Shown one piece after another: positions 47,229-58,466 of a DNA stretch of 64,000 nucleotides. A program made the translations under genes and the position numbers. Below the pieces are notes generated by a model. That model was not told the origin of the DNA, searched no databases, and was given only the letters and a program-made list of their open reading frames with translations. This DNA is from Methylomonas sp. (GTDB lineage: Bacteria > Pseudomonadota > Gammaproteobacteria > Methylococcales > Methylomonadaceae): assembly GCA_002929135.1 (NCBI GenBank), contig PESC01000032.1, forward strand, positions 1-64,000. The letters are read 5' to 3'. Each line of letters opens with the position of its first letter. Within the stretch, counting starts at the first letter, position 1.

Positions 47229-48893
47229 ATGGCGCAATACATTTTCTCGATGAACCGGGTTGGCAAGGTGGTGCCGCCCAAAAAATACATTCTAAAAGAC
47301 ATTTCGCTATCGTTTTTTCCGGGTGCCAAAATCGGTGTGCTCGGTCTGAACGGTTCCGGTAAATCGACACTGCTACGCATCATGGCCGGTGTCGATAAAG
47401 AAATCGAAGGCGAAGCCATTCCGCTGAAAGGCATCAACATCGGCTATTTGCCGCAAGAACCGCAGCTCGATCCGAACAAAACCGTGCGTGGCAACGTGGA
47501 AGAAGTCGTGCAACACATCAAGGATGCGTTGGCAAAACTCGATGCCGTGTACGCGGGCTATGCTGATCCTGAGGCCGATTTCGACAAGCTGGCCGCCGAG
47601 CAGGCCAAGCTGGAAGACATCATCAACGCCTGCGATGGCCACAATCTGGACAGACAGTTGGAAATTGCCGCCGACGCCTTGCGTCTGCCGGATTGGGATG
47701 CCGATGTCACCAAGCTATCGGGTGGCGAGAAACGCCGTGTTGCCTTGTGCCGTTTGTTGTTGTCCAAGCCCGACATGCTGCTGCTGGACGAGCCGACCAA
47801 CCATCTGGACGCCGACTCGGTGGCCTGGCTGGAGCGATTCCTGCACGAATATGCCGGTACCGTCGTCGCAGTGACTCACGACCGTTATTTTCTCGACAAC
47901 GTCGCAGGCTGGATATTGGAGCTTGATCGTGGAATGGGCATTCCCTGGGAAGGCAATTACTCATCCTGGCTGGAACAAAAAGAAAAACGTCTGGAATTAG
48001 AAGAGCGGCAAGAAAGCTCGCGGCAGAAAGCCATGAAAGCCGAGCTGGAATGGGTGCGTTCCAATCCGAAAGGTCGTCATGCCAAGAGCAAGGCACGTCT
48101 GGCGCGCTTCGAGGAGCTGTCCTCAGTCGAGGTGCAAAAACGCAACGAGACCCAAGAAATTTACATTCCACCTGGGCCGCGTCTGGGTGATGTCGTTATC
48201 GAAGCCGAAAATGTCAGCAAAGGCTACGGCGACCGTTTATTGATCGGCAACCTGAGCTTCAAACTGCCGCCCGGTGGCATCGTCGGCATCATCGGGCCAA
48301 ATGGCGCCGGTAAAACCACGTTGTTTCGCATGATGGCCGGTTTCGAAAAACCGGATTCCGGCACGTTTACCATGGGTCAAACCGTGCAGTTGTCGTATGT
48401 CGAACAGTTCCGCGACAACATGGACGGCAGCAAGACGGTCTGGGAAGAAATTTCCGATGGACTGGATGTCATCACGGTGGGTAAGTACGAAACCCCGTCG
48501 CGGGCGTATTGCGGCCGCTTCAATTTCAAGGGATCGGATCAGCAAAAGCGCATCGGCGAACTGTCGGGTGGTGAACGCAACCGGGTGCATCTGGCGAAAT
48601 TGCTCAAAAGCGGCGGCAACGTGTTACTGCTGGACGAGCCGACCAACGACCTGGATGTCGAAACCTTACGTGCACTGGAAGAGGCTTTACTGGCGTTTCC
48701 CGGCTGCGCGGTCGTCATTTCGCACGATCGCTGGTTCCTGGACAGGATTGCGACCCATATCCTGGCTTTCGAGGGTGACAGCGAAGTCATCTGGTTTGAG
48801 GGCAATTATGCCGATTACGAGTCAGACCGCCGTCGCCGTCTGGGTATCGATGCCGATACGCCACATCGCATCCGTTACAAGAAAATTGCCTGA
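47229..48893 (+). CDS. ettA: Energy-dependent translational throttle protein EttA (ABC-F)
   Basis: EttA binds the ribosomal E site and gates translation by ATP/ADP level. The 554-residue ABC-F protein has two ATPase domains: Walker [10 protein letters not shown] and GPNGAGKTT, signatures LSGGEKRR and LSGGERNR, and Walker B ends DEPTNHLD and DEPTNDLD. There are no membrane segments. The start [19 protein letters not shown] and length are typical of EttA rather than Uup. Confidence 0.96.
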   Translation: MAQYIFSMNRVGKVVPPKKYILKDISLSFFPGAKIGVLGLNGSGKSTLLRIMAGVDKEIEGEAIPLKGINIGYLPQEPQLDPNKTVRGNVEEVVQHIKDALAKLDAVYAGYADPEADFDKLAAEQAKLEDIINACDGHNLDRQLEIAADALRLPDWDADVTKLSGGEKRRVALCRLLLSKPDMLLLDEPTNHLDADSVAWLERFLHEYAGTVVAVTHDRYFLDNVAGWILELDRGMGIPWEGNYSSWLEQKEKRLELEERQESSRQKAMKAELEWVRSNPKGRHAKSKARLARFEELSSVEVQKRNETQEIYIPPGPRLGDVVIEAENVSKGYGDRLLIGNLSFKLPPGGIVGIIGPNGAGKTTLFRMMAGFEKPDSGTFTMGQTVQLSYVEQFRDNMDGSKTVWEEISDGLDVITVGKYETPSRAYCGRFNFKGSDQQKRIGELSGGERNRVHLAKLLKSGGNVLLLDEPTNDLDVETLRALEEALLAFPGCAVVISHDRWFLDRIATHILAFEGDSEVIWFEGNYADYESDRRRRLGIDADTPHRIRYKKIA

Positions 48894-48952
48894 TATCCCA
48901 ATGGCGCCTGGATTATGCAAGGTTTAAGCCCAGGCTAAGCCTGGAGCGTTTC

Positions 48953-49096
48953 AATCCACGCCGCCTAGGTAGGGGTGATTGCAAGCCTTTTTTGCGATAA
49001 GCCGCCAGTGGGAACTCGACCATCAACGCTAGTTCTAACGCTGCGTTTTATGCCACCTTTATTTGATGGTAACGCAACGTTAGTCAAGCGTGGATT
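48953..49096. repeat. Structured intergenic element with nested inverted repeats
   Basis: The outer arms AATCCACGC (48953-48961) and GCGTGGATT (49088-49096) are perfect inverted repeats. Inside, CTAACGCTGCGTT (49035-49047) and AACGCAACGTTAG (49071-49083) pair at 12 of 13 positions. A separate CCAGGC-TAA-GCCTGG hairpin lies just before it (48930-48944). It has no coding potential and fills most of the ettA-hfq gap. It could be a MITE-like element, a leader structure or a transcription end. Confidence 0.5.
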
Positions 49097-49185
49097 AGTC
49101 GCCCAACCCTACGGGTTATGTGTTGAATCAGAGTGGTTTAGCGGGTAATGCATCCCCGCGCCCAACAATAATAAGGAGAAAGAGG

Positions 49186-49437
49186 ATGTCGAAAGCTCAA
49201 AACCTGCAAGACAGTTTCCTGAATGCGCTCAGAAAGGAGCACACACCCGTGTCGATCTTTTTGGTAAATGGCATCAAGCTGCAAGGCCGGGTCGATTCGT
49301 TCGACCAGTACGTCGTGATGCTGAAAAACACGGTCAATCAAATGGTTTACAAGCACGCCATTTCCACCATCGTTCCCAGCAAGAACGTCAGCATGCATCG
49401 CAGCGATAGCGATACTGTAACCACAGAAGAAAGCTGA
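49186..49437 (+). CDS. hfq: RNA chaperone Hfq
   Basis: This 83-residue Sm-like protein mediates sRNA-mRNA pairing. Sm1 contains [20 protein letters not shown] and [13 protein letters not shown], and Sm2 contains [14 protein letters not shown] 49186 follows AAGGAGAAAGAGG, a strong ribosome binding site. It is the first gene of hfq-hflX, 11 bases apart. Confidence 0.98.
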   Translation: MSKAQNLQDSFLNALRKEHTPVSIFLVNGIKLQGRVDSFDQYVVMLKNTVNQMVYKHAISTIVPSKNVSMHRSDSDTVTTEES

Positions 49438-49448
49438 GAGGTCTATCG

Positions 49449-50708
49449 TTGTTTGAACGTCCCGACGCAGGTGAACGAGCCATCCTCGTTCACCTGAACC
49501 TGCAAGCCGGTCAAGAAGACCTCGATGAACTCAAGGAACTCACCCAATCTGCGGGTGCCCAGCCCATACATGTAGTAACCGGCAGCCGTCATCGACCCGA
49601 CCCCAAGTATTTCGTTGGAACCGGCAAGCTGGATGAAATCAAGTCAGCCACCATTGAGTACGGTGCCGACATTGTCATCGTCAATCATCCCTTGTCGCCG
49701 AGCCAGGAACGCAATCTGGAAAAAGCGCTTGAGGTGCGCGTAGTCGATCGCAACGGCTTGATTCTCGACATATTCGCCCAGCGCGCACAAACCTTCGAGG
49801 GTAAATTGCAGGTCGAACTGGCCCAGCTCAAACATCTGTCGACGCGCTTGATTCGTGGCTGGACTCATTTGGAGCGGCAAAAGGGCGGTATCGGTCTGCG
49901 CGGCCCTGGCGAAACCCAATTGGAAACCGACCGGCGTTTGTTGGCCGTCCGCATCAAACAAATTCAGCAACGGCTGGAAAAAGTCGAAAAGCAACGTCAT
50001 CAAGGCCGCAGCAAGCGCAAAAAAGCCGAAATTCCAACGGTTTCGTTGGTCGGTTACACCAATGCTGGCAAATCGACCTTGTTCAACACCTTGACCGGTG
50101 CCGACATCTACGCCGCCGATCAATTATTTGCCACACTGGATCCCACATTACGCAATTTGCCGCTGGCAAACGGTGGCGACATCGTGCTGGCCGATACGGT
50201 GGGCTTCATTCGGCATCTGCCGCATGAACTGGTTGCGGCGTTCCGTTCCACGTTACAGGAAGCTAGCGAGGCCGATTTACTACTGCACGTCATCGATGCC
50301 AGCGCCGAAGAGCGCGACGACACCATTATTCAGGTCAATCGGGTTTTGAATGACATTGATGCGGGCAACATTCCGCAGATTCGTGTCTACAACAAGATTG
50401 ATCTGCTGGAAAGCGTTTCACCGCACATCGATTACGACGCGCACGGCAAACCGGTTGCCGTCTGGATTTCGGCACAAAATGGCGACGGCATAGATCTGTT
50501 GCATCGCGCACTGGCCGAGTGTTTTGCATCGAGCAAAGTCGTCAAAACCTGCTACATCCCTGCATCGAAAGCCGGTTTGAAAGCCAAATGGTTCGGCCAT
50601 GTGAAAGTCCTGTCGGAAACCCTGGACGAGCAAGGCAACAGCACCATCAAAATCGAAATCGATCAAAAGCATTTGGGATTATTGAAAGACATCAGTATCG
50701 ATGCCTGA
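49449..50708 (+). CDS. hflX: Ribosome-associated GTPase HflX
   Basis: HflX splits or rescues stalled ribosomes. The 419-residue product has an N-terminal HflX domain (FVGTGKLDEIKSA), the helical linker GGIGLRGPGETQLETDRR, and a G domain with G1 GYTNAGKSTLFN, G3 DTVGFIRHLP and G4 NKID. The likely start is TTG 49449 (MFERPDAGERAILVH), with GAGAGG at 49436-49441 upstream. It is in the standard position after hfq. Confidence 0.97.
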   Translation: MFERPDAGERAILVHLNLQAGQEDLDELKELTQSAGAQPIHVVTGSRHRPDPKYFVGTGKLDEIKSATIEYGADIVIVNHPLSPSQERNLEKALEVRVVDRNGLILDIFAQRAQTFEGKLQVELAQLKHLSTRLIRGWTHLERQKGGIGLRGPGETQLETDRRLLAVRIKQIQQRLEKVEKQRHQGRSKRKKAEIPTVSLVGYTNAGKSTLFNTLTGADIYAADQLFATLDPTLRNLPLANGGDIVLADTVGFIRHLPHELVAAFRSTLQEASEADLLLHVIDASAEERDDTIIQVNRVLNDIDAGNIPQIRVYNKIDLLESVSPHIDYDAHGKPVAVWISAQNGDGIDLLHRALAECFASSKVVKTCYIPASKAGLKAKWFGHVKVLSETLDEQGNSTIKIEIDQKHLGLLKDISIDA

Positions 50709-50867
50709 AACCCTGTTGCCGGGATTGCCCCCGATTGGTCGTCCCCGATTGGCCCGCCAATACCCGAGTTACGGTAGAATGCCTGCCAGCCCGGACATGG
50801 CCCATCGGGATTGTGTTGGCAGTGAATCATAGACATTACGTTTTGAAATCAGATTGGAGCATTTGCT

Positions 50868-52079
50868 ATGTCCTGGAATGAACCCGGTGGCGACAAGAAA
50901 GACCCCTGGAGCGGTCGTAAAGACCAAAACAACCCACCCGACCTGGATGAAGTCGTTCGTTCGATTCAGGAAAAACTGGGCGGTCTGTTTGGTGGTGGCT
51001 CGGGCGGCGGCTCGTCGAACCATGCCTCGTCTGCCGTCCTTGGCCTGGTTGCCGGAGGTGCATTGATCTTGTGGGGTTTGAGCGGGCTTTACACCGTCGA
51101 TCAAGGTACACGCGGTGTCGTGACTCGTTTCGGCGCCTATGTCGAAACCACAGGGCCGGGCTTGAACTGGCACATGCCCGCGCCGATCGAGCGGGTCGAA
51201 ATCGTCAACGTTGAACAGCAACGCTTCATCGAGATTGGTTACCGCTCGGGTGGTGGCCAGGCCATGGGCGCTGTGCCCAAGGAATCCCTGATGCTGACCC
51301 GCGATGAAAATATCGTCGACGTTCGTCTGGCTGTGCAATATCAGGTCAAGGATGCCAAGGATTTCGCCTTCAATGTGCACGATCCGATGTCGACATTGAA
51401 GCAGGCGACCGAAAGCGCCTTGAGAGGTGCTGTTGGCGCCAGCAACATGGATTTCGTGCTGACGGAAGGCCGTACTGAAATCGTGGCCCAGATTGCAACG
51501 GAAATTCAGGCCGTGATGGATGCCTACAAAGCCGGCATCATCATCAAAAGCGTCAACCTGCAAGATGTCCAGCCGCCCGAACAGGTGCAAGGTGCTTTCG
51601 AAGATGCCATCAAATCGCGTGAAGACAAACAGCGCCTGATCAACGAAGCCGAAGCCTATTCCAATGATGTGATACCCAGAGCAAGAGGTGCCGCATCACG
51701 ACTGGAACAAGAAGCCGAAGGTTACAGGCAGCGTGCCGTCGCACAGGCTGAGGGCGATACCAGCCGTTTTACCCAGTTACTGACCGAATACAAGAAAGCA
51801 CCGGCAGTCACCCGCCAGCGCATGTTCATCGAAACCATGGAAGGCGTACTGGACAAAACCAGCAATGTCTTCGTCGATGTCAAAGCTAGTGGCAACCTGA
51901 TGTATTTACCGCTCGACAAGCTTGGGTCGGCCATTGCCGGTTCGACTGCCGCGGCACAGCCTCAGCCCGCGGCGGCCATCGCTCATGAGCAGCCTGCGGC
52001 CACCTTGCCAGCGCCATTCAGAGACCCCAGAACCGATATCCGCGCTTCAGCCCGCGAACGTGATGTGAGAGGACGCTAA
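50868..52079 (+). CDS. hflK: FtsH modulator HflK
   Basis: This 403-residue SPFH-family membrane protein has a Gly-rich N-terminus (KDPWSGRKDQNNPP), one membrane helix (SSAVLGLVAGGALILWGLSG), the SPFH domain, and a long C-terminal helical region with an Ala/Pro/Gln-rich tail. With HflC it forms a large periplasmic-facing assembly around FtsH. The 159-base gap after hflX includes a TAGAAT that might be a -10, so hflKC may also have their own promoter. Confidence 0.96.
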   Translation: MSWNEPGGDKKDPWSGRKDQNNPPDLDEVVRSIQEKLGGLFGGGSGGGSSNHASSAVLGLVAGGALILWGLSGLYTVDQGTRGVVTRFGAYVETTGPGLNWHMPAPIERVEIVNVEQQRFIEIGYRSGGGQAMGAVPKESLMLTRDENIVDVRLAVQYQVKDAKDFAFNVHDPMSTLKQATESALRGAVGASNMDFVLTEGRTEIVAQIATEIQAVMDAYKAGIIIKSVNLQDVQPPEQVQGAFEDAIKSREDKQRLINEAEAYSNDVIPRARGAASRLEQEAEGYRQRAVAQAEGDTSRFTQLLTEYKKAPAVTRQRMFIETMEGVLDKTSNVFVDVKASGNLMYLPLDKLGSAIAGSTAAAQPQPAAAIAHEQPAATLPAPFRDPRTDIRASARERDVRGR

Positions 52080-52081
52080 AC

Positions 52082-52936
52082 ATGGTAAACAAAATTTTGG
52101 TAGCCGTTGCTGCGGCCTTCATTCTGCTGTCGATGTCGATGTTCACCGTCTCGGAAACCGAGCGGGCCATCAAATTTCAATTGGGTGAAGTCGTCGCTGC
52201 GGACTATGAGCCAGGGCTGCACTTCAAGCTGCCGTTCGTCAACAACGTCAAGAAGTTCGACGCCCGCATCCTGACCATGGATGTCACGCCCGAGCGTTTT
52301 CTGACGGCGGAGAAAAAGAACGTCATCGTCGATTCCTTCGTCAAATGGCGTATCAACGACGTCAAAAGGTTTTATACCTCGGTTGGTGGTGATATCACCC
52401 AGGCCAACATCCGCCTGGATCAGATCATCAAAAACGTCGCGCGTGGTGAATTCAGTCGGCGTGAAATCAGGCAACTGGTTTCCACTGACCGCGCCGTGAT
52501 TCGCGAGACACTGATAGCCAATGTCGCCCGCGACGCTGCTGGTCTTGGCGTCGAGATCGTCGATGTTCAGGTCAAGCGCATCGACCTCCCCCCCGAAGTC
52601 AGTACGTCAGTTTTTCAGCGCATGGAAGCCGAACGCGCCCGGGTGGCGCGTGAATTCCGTTCGCAAGGCGCGGAAGCCGCCGAACGCATCCGTGCCGCTG
52701 CCGATCAACAGCGTGTAATCATCATGGCCAATGCTTATCGCAAATCCGAAACCTTGCGCGGTGAAGGTGACGCCAACGCAGCCGACACCTATGCCAAGGC
52801 TTTTGGCCAAGACAGCGAGTTCTTCGGCTTTTACCGCAGCCTGCAAGCCTACAGACAAAGCGTAGGCAAGCCGGGCAATATCATGGTGATGGAACCCGAT
52901 TCGGATTTCTTCCGCTATTTCAAGAATCAGAAATAA
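52082..52936 (+). CDS. hflC: FtsH modulator HflC
   Basis: The 284-residue partner of HflK has an N-terminal helix (KILVAVAAAFILLSMSMFTV) and an SPFH domain with FVKWRINDVKRFYTSVGGD. The helical end contains EFRSQGAEAAERIRAAADQQ. It starts two bases after the hflK stop, so is translationally coupled. Confidence 0.97.
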   Translation: MVNKILVAVAAAFILLSMSMFTVSETERAIKFQLGEVVAADYEPGLHFKLPFVNNVKKFDARILTMDVTPERFLTAEKKNVIVDSFVKWRINDVKRFYTSVGGDITQANIRLDQIIKNVARGEFSRREIRQLVSTDRAVIRETLIANVARDAAGLGVEIVDVQVKRIDLPPEVSTSVFQRMEAERARVAREFRSQGAEAAERIRAAADQQRVIIMANAYRKSETLRGEGDANAADTYAKAFGQDSEFFGFYRSLQAYRQSVGKPGNIMVMEPDSDFFRYFKNQK

Positions 52937-52955
52937 CCCTTCTTACGGCTAGATG

Positions 52956-52992
52956 GCAGACGGTGCTCCGGCTTTATGCGGGCGCCGTCTGC
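52956..52992 (+). promoter_or_regulatory. Hairpin in the hisZ leader
   Basis: GCAGACGG (52956-52963) and CCGTCTGC (52985-52992) form a perfect 8-bp stem around a 21-base loop, ending 11 bases before the hisZ ATG. There is no T-run, so it is unlikely to be a terminator. It may modulate readthrough or translation of hisZ. Confidence 0.4.
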
Positions 52993-53003
52993 GGCTCGGA
53001 CAC

Positions 53004-54200
53004 ATGAAAATACAGAAAAAAGACCCCTGGCTACTTCCCGAAGGCATAACCGAAGTCTTGCCTGACGATGCGGCCCGTCTCGAAGGCTTACGACGGACGT
53101 TGTTGGACACCTTCGCTACCTGGGGTTACCAGCTCGTCATTCCGCCTTTCGTCGATTTTCTGGATTCTTTGCTGACCGGCTCCGGTCACGATCTTGACCT
53201 GCAAACCTTCAAACTGACCGACCAGCTCAGCGGCAAATTGCTGGGGGTGCGTTCCGACATGACACCGCAAGTCGCCCGTATCGATGCCCACAACCTGCAC
53301 CATGACTGGCCAACCCGCTTGTGTTACGTCGGCACCACCCTGCAAACCCTGGGCGACGCGCTGGAAAAGAATCGCAGCCCTATGCAAATCGGTGCCGAGC
53401 TGTATGGCCACGCCGGTATCGAAAGCGACTACGAAATCATTTGCCTGATGTTGGAAATGCTGGCTATCAGCGGCTTGCAAAACGTCCATCTCGATTTGGG
53501 CCATGTCGGCATTTACCGGGCGCTGGCCGATATGGCCGGTCTGGACGATCAACAGGAAGCCGAACTGTTCGAAGTCTTGCAGCGCAAGGCCAGGCCGGAG
53601 TTGTTCGCCATGATAGACGGCTGGGCCATCGACACCCGTTTCAAGACCCTGTTCAATGCGTTGCCGACCTTGAATGGCGGCGCCGATGTCATCGAACGGG
53701 CGGCAAGCTTGCTGACCATCGGCAACCCCGTCCTGGATCGTGCACTTGCCGACTTGCGCGATCTGGCGTCACGATTAAGCATCGATTTTCCTTCATTGGC
53801 CATCAGTTTCGATCTCGCCGAACTGCGTGGCTACCACTATCACACCGGCATCGTGTTTGCGGCATTCGTGCCGACCGTAGGCCGTGAAATTGCCCGTGGC
53901 GGTCGTTATGACAACATCGGTGGCGTATTCGGTCGCGCCCGGCCTGCAACCGGCTTCAGCGCCGATCTGAAAGTGCTGGCATCGTTATTGGCGCAAGACG
54001 AATGCGAGGTCGTGCAAACCGTATTCGCACCCGCCGTGAACGATCGTGCGCTGACGCAAACCGTGCGCGATTTGCGCGTCGACGGCCTCAAGGTCATTCA
54101 ACAATTACCGGGCCAGATGGGTGGAGCGGTGGAGCTGGGCTGCAATGCAGTTTTGCAATGGGATGGACAGCGCTGGGTTGTCAACCCTCATTCTCCCTGA
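53004..54200 (+). CDS. hisZ: ATP phosphoribosyltransferase regulatory subunit HisZ
   Basis: HisZ is a histidyl-tRNA-synthetase paralogue that activates short-form HisG in histidine synthesis. The 398-residue product has LPEGITEVLPDDAARLEGLR, SDMTPQVARIDAHNL, the class II-like FDLAELRGYHYHTGIVF and GGRYDNIGG. ATG 53004 is chosen over ATG 52953, because the upstream residues do not look like HisZ and lie in a hairpin region. It follows hflC, its usual place before purA. Confidence 0.93.
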   Translation: MKIQKKDPWLLPEGITEVLPDDAARLEGLRRTLLDTFATWGYQLVIPPFVDFLDSLLTGSGHDLDLQTFKLTDQLSGKLLGVRSDMTPQVARIDAHNLHHDWPTRLCYVGTTLQTLGDALEKNRSPMQIGAELYGHAGIESDYEIICLMLEMLAISGLQNVHLDLGHVGIYRALADMAGLDDQQEAELFEVLQRKARPELFAMIDGWAIDTRFKTLFNALPTLNGGADVIERAASLLTIGNPVLDRALADLRDLASRLSIDFPSLAISFDLAELRGYHYHTGIVFAAFVPTVGREIARGGRYDNIGGVFGRARPATGFSADLKVLASLLAQDECEVVQTVFAPAVNDRALTQTVRDLRVDGLKVIQQLPGQMGGAVELGCNAVLQWDGQRWVVNPHSP

Positions 54201-54285
54201 GGGAGAAGGGAGCAAAAAGCCCTCCCTAAGGGGAGAGCGAAGCGAGGGGGGCGAAGCCGGTTGGGGTGAGGGGAAGAGGGTGACG
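54188..54285. repeat. CCCTGAGGGAGAAGGG-type intergenic repeat
   Basis: 'ttctccctgagggagaaggg' is self-complementary. It is followed by 'ccctccctaaggggagagcg' and 'ggggcgaagccggttggggt'. It resembles 25063-25115 and overlaps the last codons of hisZ. It has no U-tract. Confidence 0.6.
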
Positions 54286-54356
54286 GCCATTCGGTAACGT
54301 GCAGCCGCCATTACTGCGAAATTAGCCCAAGCGCCTTCCAGTGGTCCGGGTGATGA

Positions 54357-55688
<1,332 letters not shown>

Positions 55689-55850
55689 CGCCTGCTGCAA
55701 AGCCAGCAACACAAACGGGCGTGATCGGGGCAGGTACAGGCGGCTGCGCAGTACGCAGAAGCCTGTAAAGCCACTCCTCATGACAGGTTAAGTCAATTAA
55801 CAGGGTTTTTTCCCCGTAAACGCGCCGTCATTTCGGCGTGGGGCACGCAA

Positions 55851-55879
55851 TTGACAAGCCTCTGTGACGTCAGTAATTT
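55851..55879 (+). promoter_or_regulatory. Probable sigma70 promoter of alaC
   Basis: A perfect TTGACA (55851-55856) and TAATTT (55874-55879) are exactly 17 bases apart, about 50 bases before the alaC ATG. Confidence 0.7.
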
Positions 55880-55930
55880 AACGCCCCTTGTCGACTATCC
55901 GCCCAATTTTGAATTTCAAAGAGTCTGTTA

Positions 55931-57115
55931 ATGGAAGAATTTCATCGCATCAGCCGCCTACCGCCTTATGTATTCAACATCGTCAATGAACTGAAAGCCA
56001 AAGCCAGAGCGGAGGGTGAAGACATCATCGATTTCGGCATGGGCAACCCTGACCAACCTACACCGCCGCATATTCTCGATAAGCTGGTGGAAGTGGCGCA
56101 ACGCGGCGACACTCACCGTTATTCGGTATCCAAAGGCATTCCCAGGCTGCGCAAAGCCATTTGTAGTTGGTACAAACAGCGTTTCGACGTCGACCTCGAT
56201 TACAACACCGAAGCCATCGTTACCATAGGCTCCAAAGAAGGTTTGTCGCATCTGGCATTGGCCACGCTGGGGCCGGGTGATGTCGTGTTGGTGCCGAATC
56301 CGGCTTACCCGATTCATCCTTATGGTGTCGTCATCGCCGGAGCCGACATACGCCATGTGCCGATGACGCCGGATACCGATTTCTTCGAGGAATTGCAAAA
56401 AGCCATCACCGAATGCTGGCCCAAGCCCAAAATGTTGATTCTGAATTTTCCGGGCAATCCAACCTGTCAGTGCGTCGAGCTGGATTTCTTTGAAAAAGTG
56501 GTCGGCATTGCCAAGGAACACGCGATTTGGATCGTGCACGATATTGCTTATGCCGACATCGTGTTCGACGGCTACGTCGCGCCGTCTATTCTGCAAGTAC
56601 CAGGTGCCAAAGATATTGCCGTCGAGTTTTTCTCCCTGTCGAAAAGCTACAACATGCCGGGTTGGCGCGTTGGTTTCATGTGCGGCAACCCCACCCTGGT
56701 CGCTGCGCTGACTCGCATCAAATCCTACATGGATTACGGTACTTTCACGCCGATTCAGGTGGCCGCCATCACCGCACTGGAAGGCCCGCAGGATTGCGTC
56801 AAAGACATCTGCGATATGTACCGGGTACGGCGCGACATCTTGTGCGACGGCCTCAATGCCATGGGCTGGCCGGTGGAAAAACCCAAAGCCACCATGTTCG
56901 TCTGGGCCAAAATCCCCGAAGCCTACCGCGCGATGGGATCCATCGAATTCGCCAAAAAACTCATCATCGACGCCAAGGTGGCGGTATCGCCCGGTGTCGG
57001 TTTCGGCCATTTCGGTGACGACCACATCCGTTTCAGCCTGATCGAAAACGAACACCGTACCCGCCAGGCCTTGCGCAGCATCCGCAATATGCTGAAAAAA
57101 GACGGCGTTGTATAA
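55931..57115 (+). CDS. alaC: Alanine transaminase AlaC-type aminotransferase
   Basis: This PLP enzyme of 394 residues belongs to the fold-type I AlaC/YfdZ group. Evidence is the start [43 protein letters not shown] and the PLP-lysine in [17 protein letters not shown]. It precedes hom and thrC by 37 bases, an arrangement common in proteobacteria. Alanine formation from pyruvate is the expected activity. Confidence 0.93.
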   Translation: MEEFHRISRLPPYVFNIVNELKAKARAEGEDIIDFGMGNPDQPTPPHILDKLVEVAQRGDTHRYSVSKGIPRLRKAICSWYKQRFDVDLDYNTEAIVTIGSKEGLSHLALATLGPGDVVLVPNPAYPIHPYGVVIAGADIRHVPMTPDTDFFEELQKAITECWPKPKMLILNFPGNPTCQCVELDFFEKVVGIAKEHAIWIVHDIAYADIVFDGYVAPSILQVPGAKDIAVEFFSLSKSYNMPGWRVGFMCGNPTLVAALTRIKSYMDYGTFTPIQVAAITALEGPQDCVKDICDMYRVRRDILCDGLNAMGWPVEKPKATMFVWAKIPEAYRAMGSIEFAKKLIIDAKVAVSPGVGFGHFGDDHIRFSLIENEHRTRQALRSIRNMLKKDGVV

Positions 57116-57152
57116 TCGCCGCCATTTTTGGATTTAGCGCGAGGAGGCAGCT

Positions 57153-58463
57153 TTGAAGCCGGTAAACGTGGGGATACTGGGGTTGGGAACCGTCGGTGGC
57201 GGCACGGTCAATGTGCTGAAGCGTAACGCCGAGGAAATTGCCCGTCGGGCAGGACGGGACATCGTCGTCGCCCGCGCATCGGCCCGCGACCTGGGCCGCT
57301 CAAGAATTTGTGACACCCAAGGCATGGCTTTGACGACCGACCCCTTCGAAATCGTCAACGATCCCGACATTGATGTCATCGTCGAACTGATAGGCGGCTG
57401 TGACCTCGCCAAACAACTGGTGTTGACTGCCATCGCCAACGGCAAGCAGGTCGTCACCGCCAACAAGGCACTGATCGCACTGCACGGTAACGAAGTCTTC
57501 GCCGAAGCCAGTCGCAAAGGCGTCATGGTGTTGTTCGAAGCGGCTGTGGCAGGTGGCATCCCCATCATCAAAGCCCTGCGCGAAGGTCTGGCCGGTAACC
57601 GCATCCAATGGCTGGCGGGCATCATCAACGGCACCGGCAATTACATCCTCAGTGAAATGCGCGACAAAGGCCGGGACTTCGACGACGTATTGAAAGAAGC
57701 CCAAGCCCTGGGTTATGCCGAAGCCGATCCGAGCTTCGACGTCGAAGGCATCGATGCCGGTCATAAACTGACGATACTGGCCTCCATCGCCTTTGGCATT
57801 CCCTTGCAATTCGACAAGGTTTATACCGAAGGCATCAGCCAGATCACCCGGCTGGATGTCGAATATGCCGAAGCCTTGGGCTATCGCATCAAAAACTTAG
57901 GTATTGCCCGCAAGACCGAGACCGGTATCGAGCTGCGTGTGCACCCCACCCTGATTCCCAAACGTCGGTTGATCGCCAATGTCGATGGCGTGATGAACGC
58001 CGTGCTGGTCTGCGGTGATGCCGTCGGGCCCACCTTGTATTACGGTGCCGGTGCCGGTGCCGACCCTACTGCGTCGGCTGTCGTCGCCGATCTGGTAGAT
58101 GTCGTGCGCGCCATGACCTGCGACCCGGAAAACCGCGTACCGCATCTGGCCTTCCAGCCGGATGCAATCGTCGACATTCCGGTATTGCCTGTTGATCGCA
58201 TCGAAACCGCCTATTACCTGCGGTTGACCGCCGAAGACAAACCCGGTGTGCTTGCCGACGTCACCCGCATCTTGGCGGCGCACCACATCAGCATCGAAGC
58301 CCTGATTCAAAAAGAACCGGCCAAAGGCGAAATCCAGGTGCCAGTCATCCTGCTGACCCAGCGCACGCTGGAAAAAGAAATGAACGCGGCCATTGCCGAC
58401 ATTGAAGCTCTGGCCACCGTCAGCGGCAAGGTGGCACGTATCCGCATGGAAACCCTAGGATAA
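57153..58463 (+). CDS. hom: Homoserine dehydrogenase
   Basis: Hom reduces aspartate semialdehyde to homoserine for Thr and Met synthesis. The 436-residue monofunctional form has NAD(P) motif GILGLGTVGGGTVNVL, catalytic VVTANKALIALHG and GIINGTGNYILSEM. Its C-terminal ACT domain (TAEDKPGVLADVTRIL) is likely the threonine-feedback site. The TTG start 57153 follows a strong GAGGAGG (57141-57147). Confidence 0.96.
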   Translation: MKPVNVGILGLGTVGGGTVNVLKRNAEEIARRAGRDIVVARASARDLGRSRICDTQGMALTTDPFEIVNDPDIDVIVELIGGCDLAKQLVLTAIANGKQVVTANKALIALHGNEVFAEASRKGVMVLFEAAVAGGIPIIKALREGLAGNRIQWLAGIINGTGNYILSEMRDKGRDFDDVLKEAQALGYAEADPSFDVEGIDAGHKLTILASIAFGIPLQFDKVYTEGISQITRLDVEYAEALGYRIKNLGIARKTETGIELRVHPTLIPKRRLIANVDGVMNAVLVCGDAVGPTLYYGAGAGADPTASAVVADLVDVVRAMTCDPENRVPHLAFQPDAIVDIPVLPVDRIETAYYLRLTAEDKPGVLADVTRILAAHHISIEALIQKEPAKGEIQVPVILLTQRTLEKEMNAAIADIEALATVSGKVARIRMETLG

Positions 58464-58466
58464 ACC

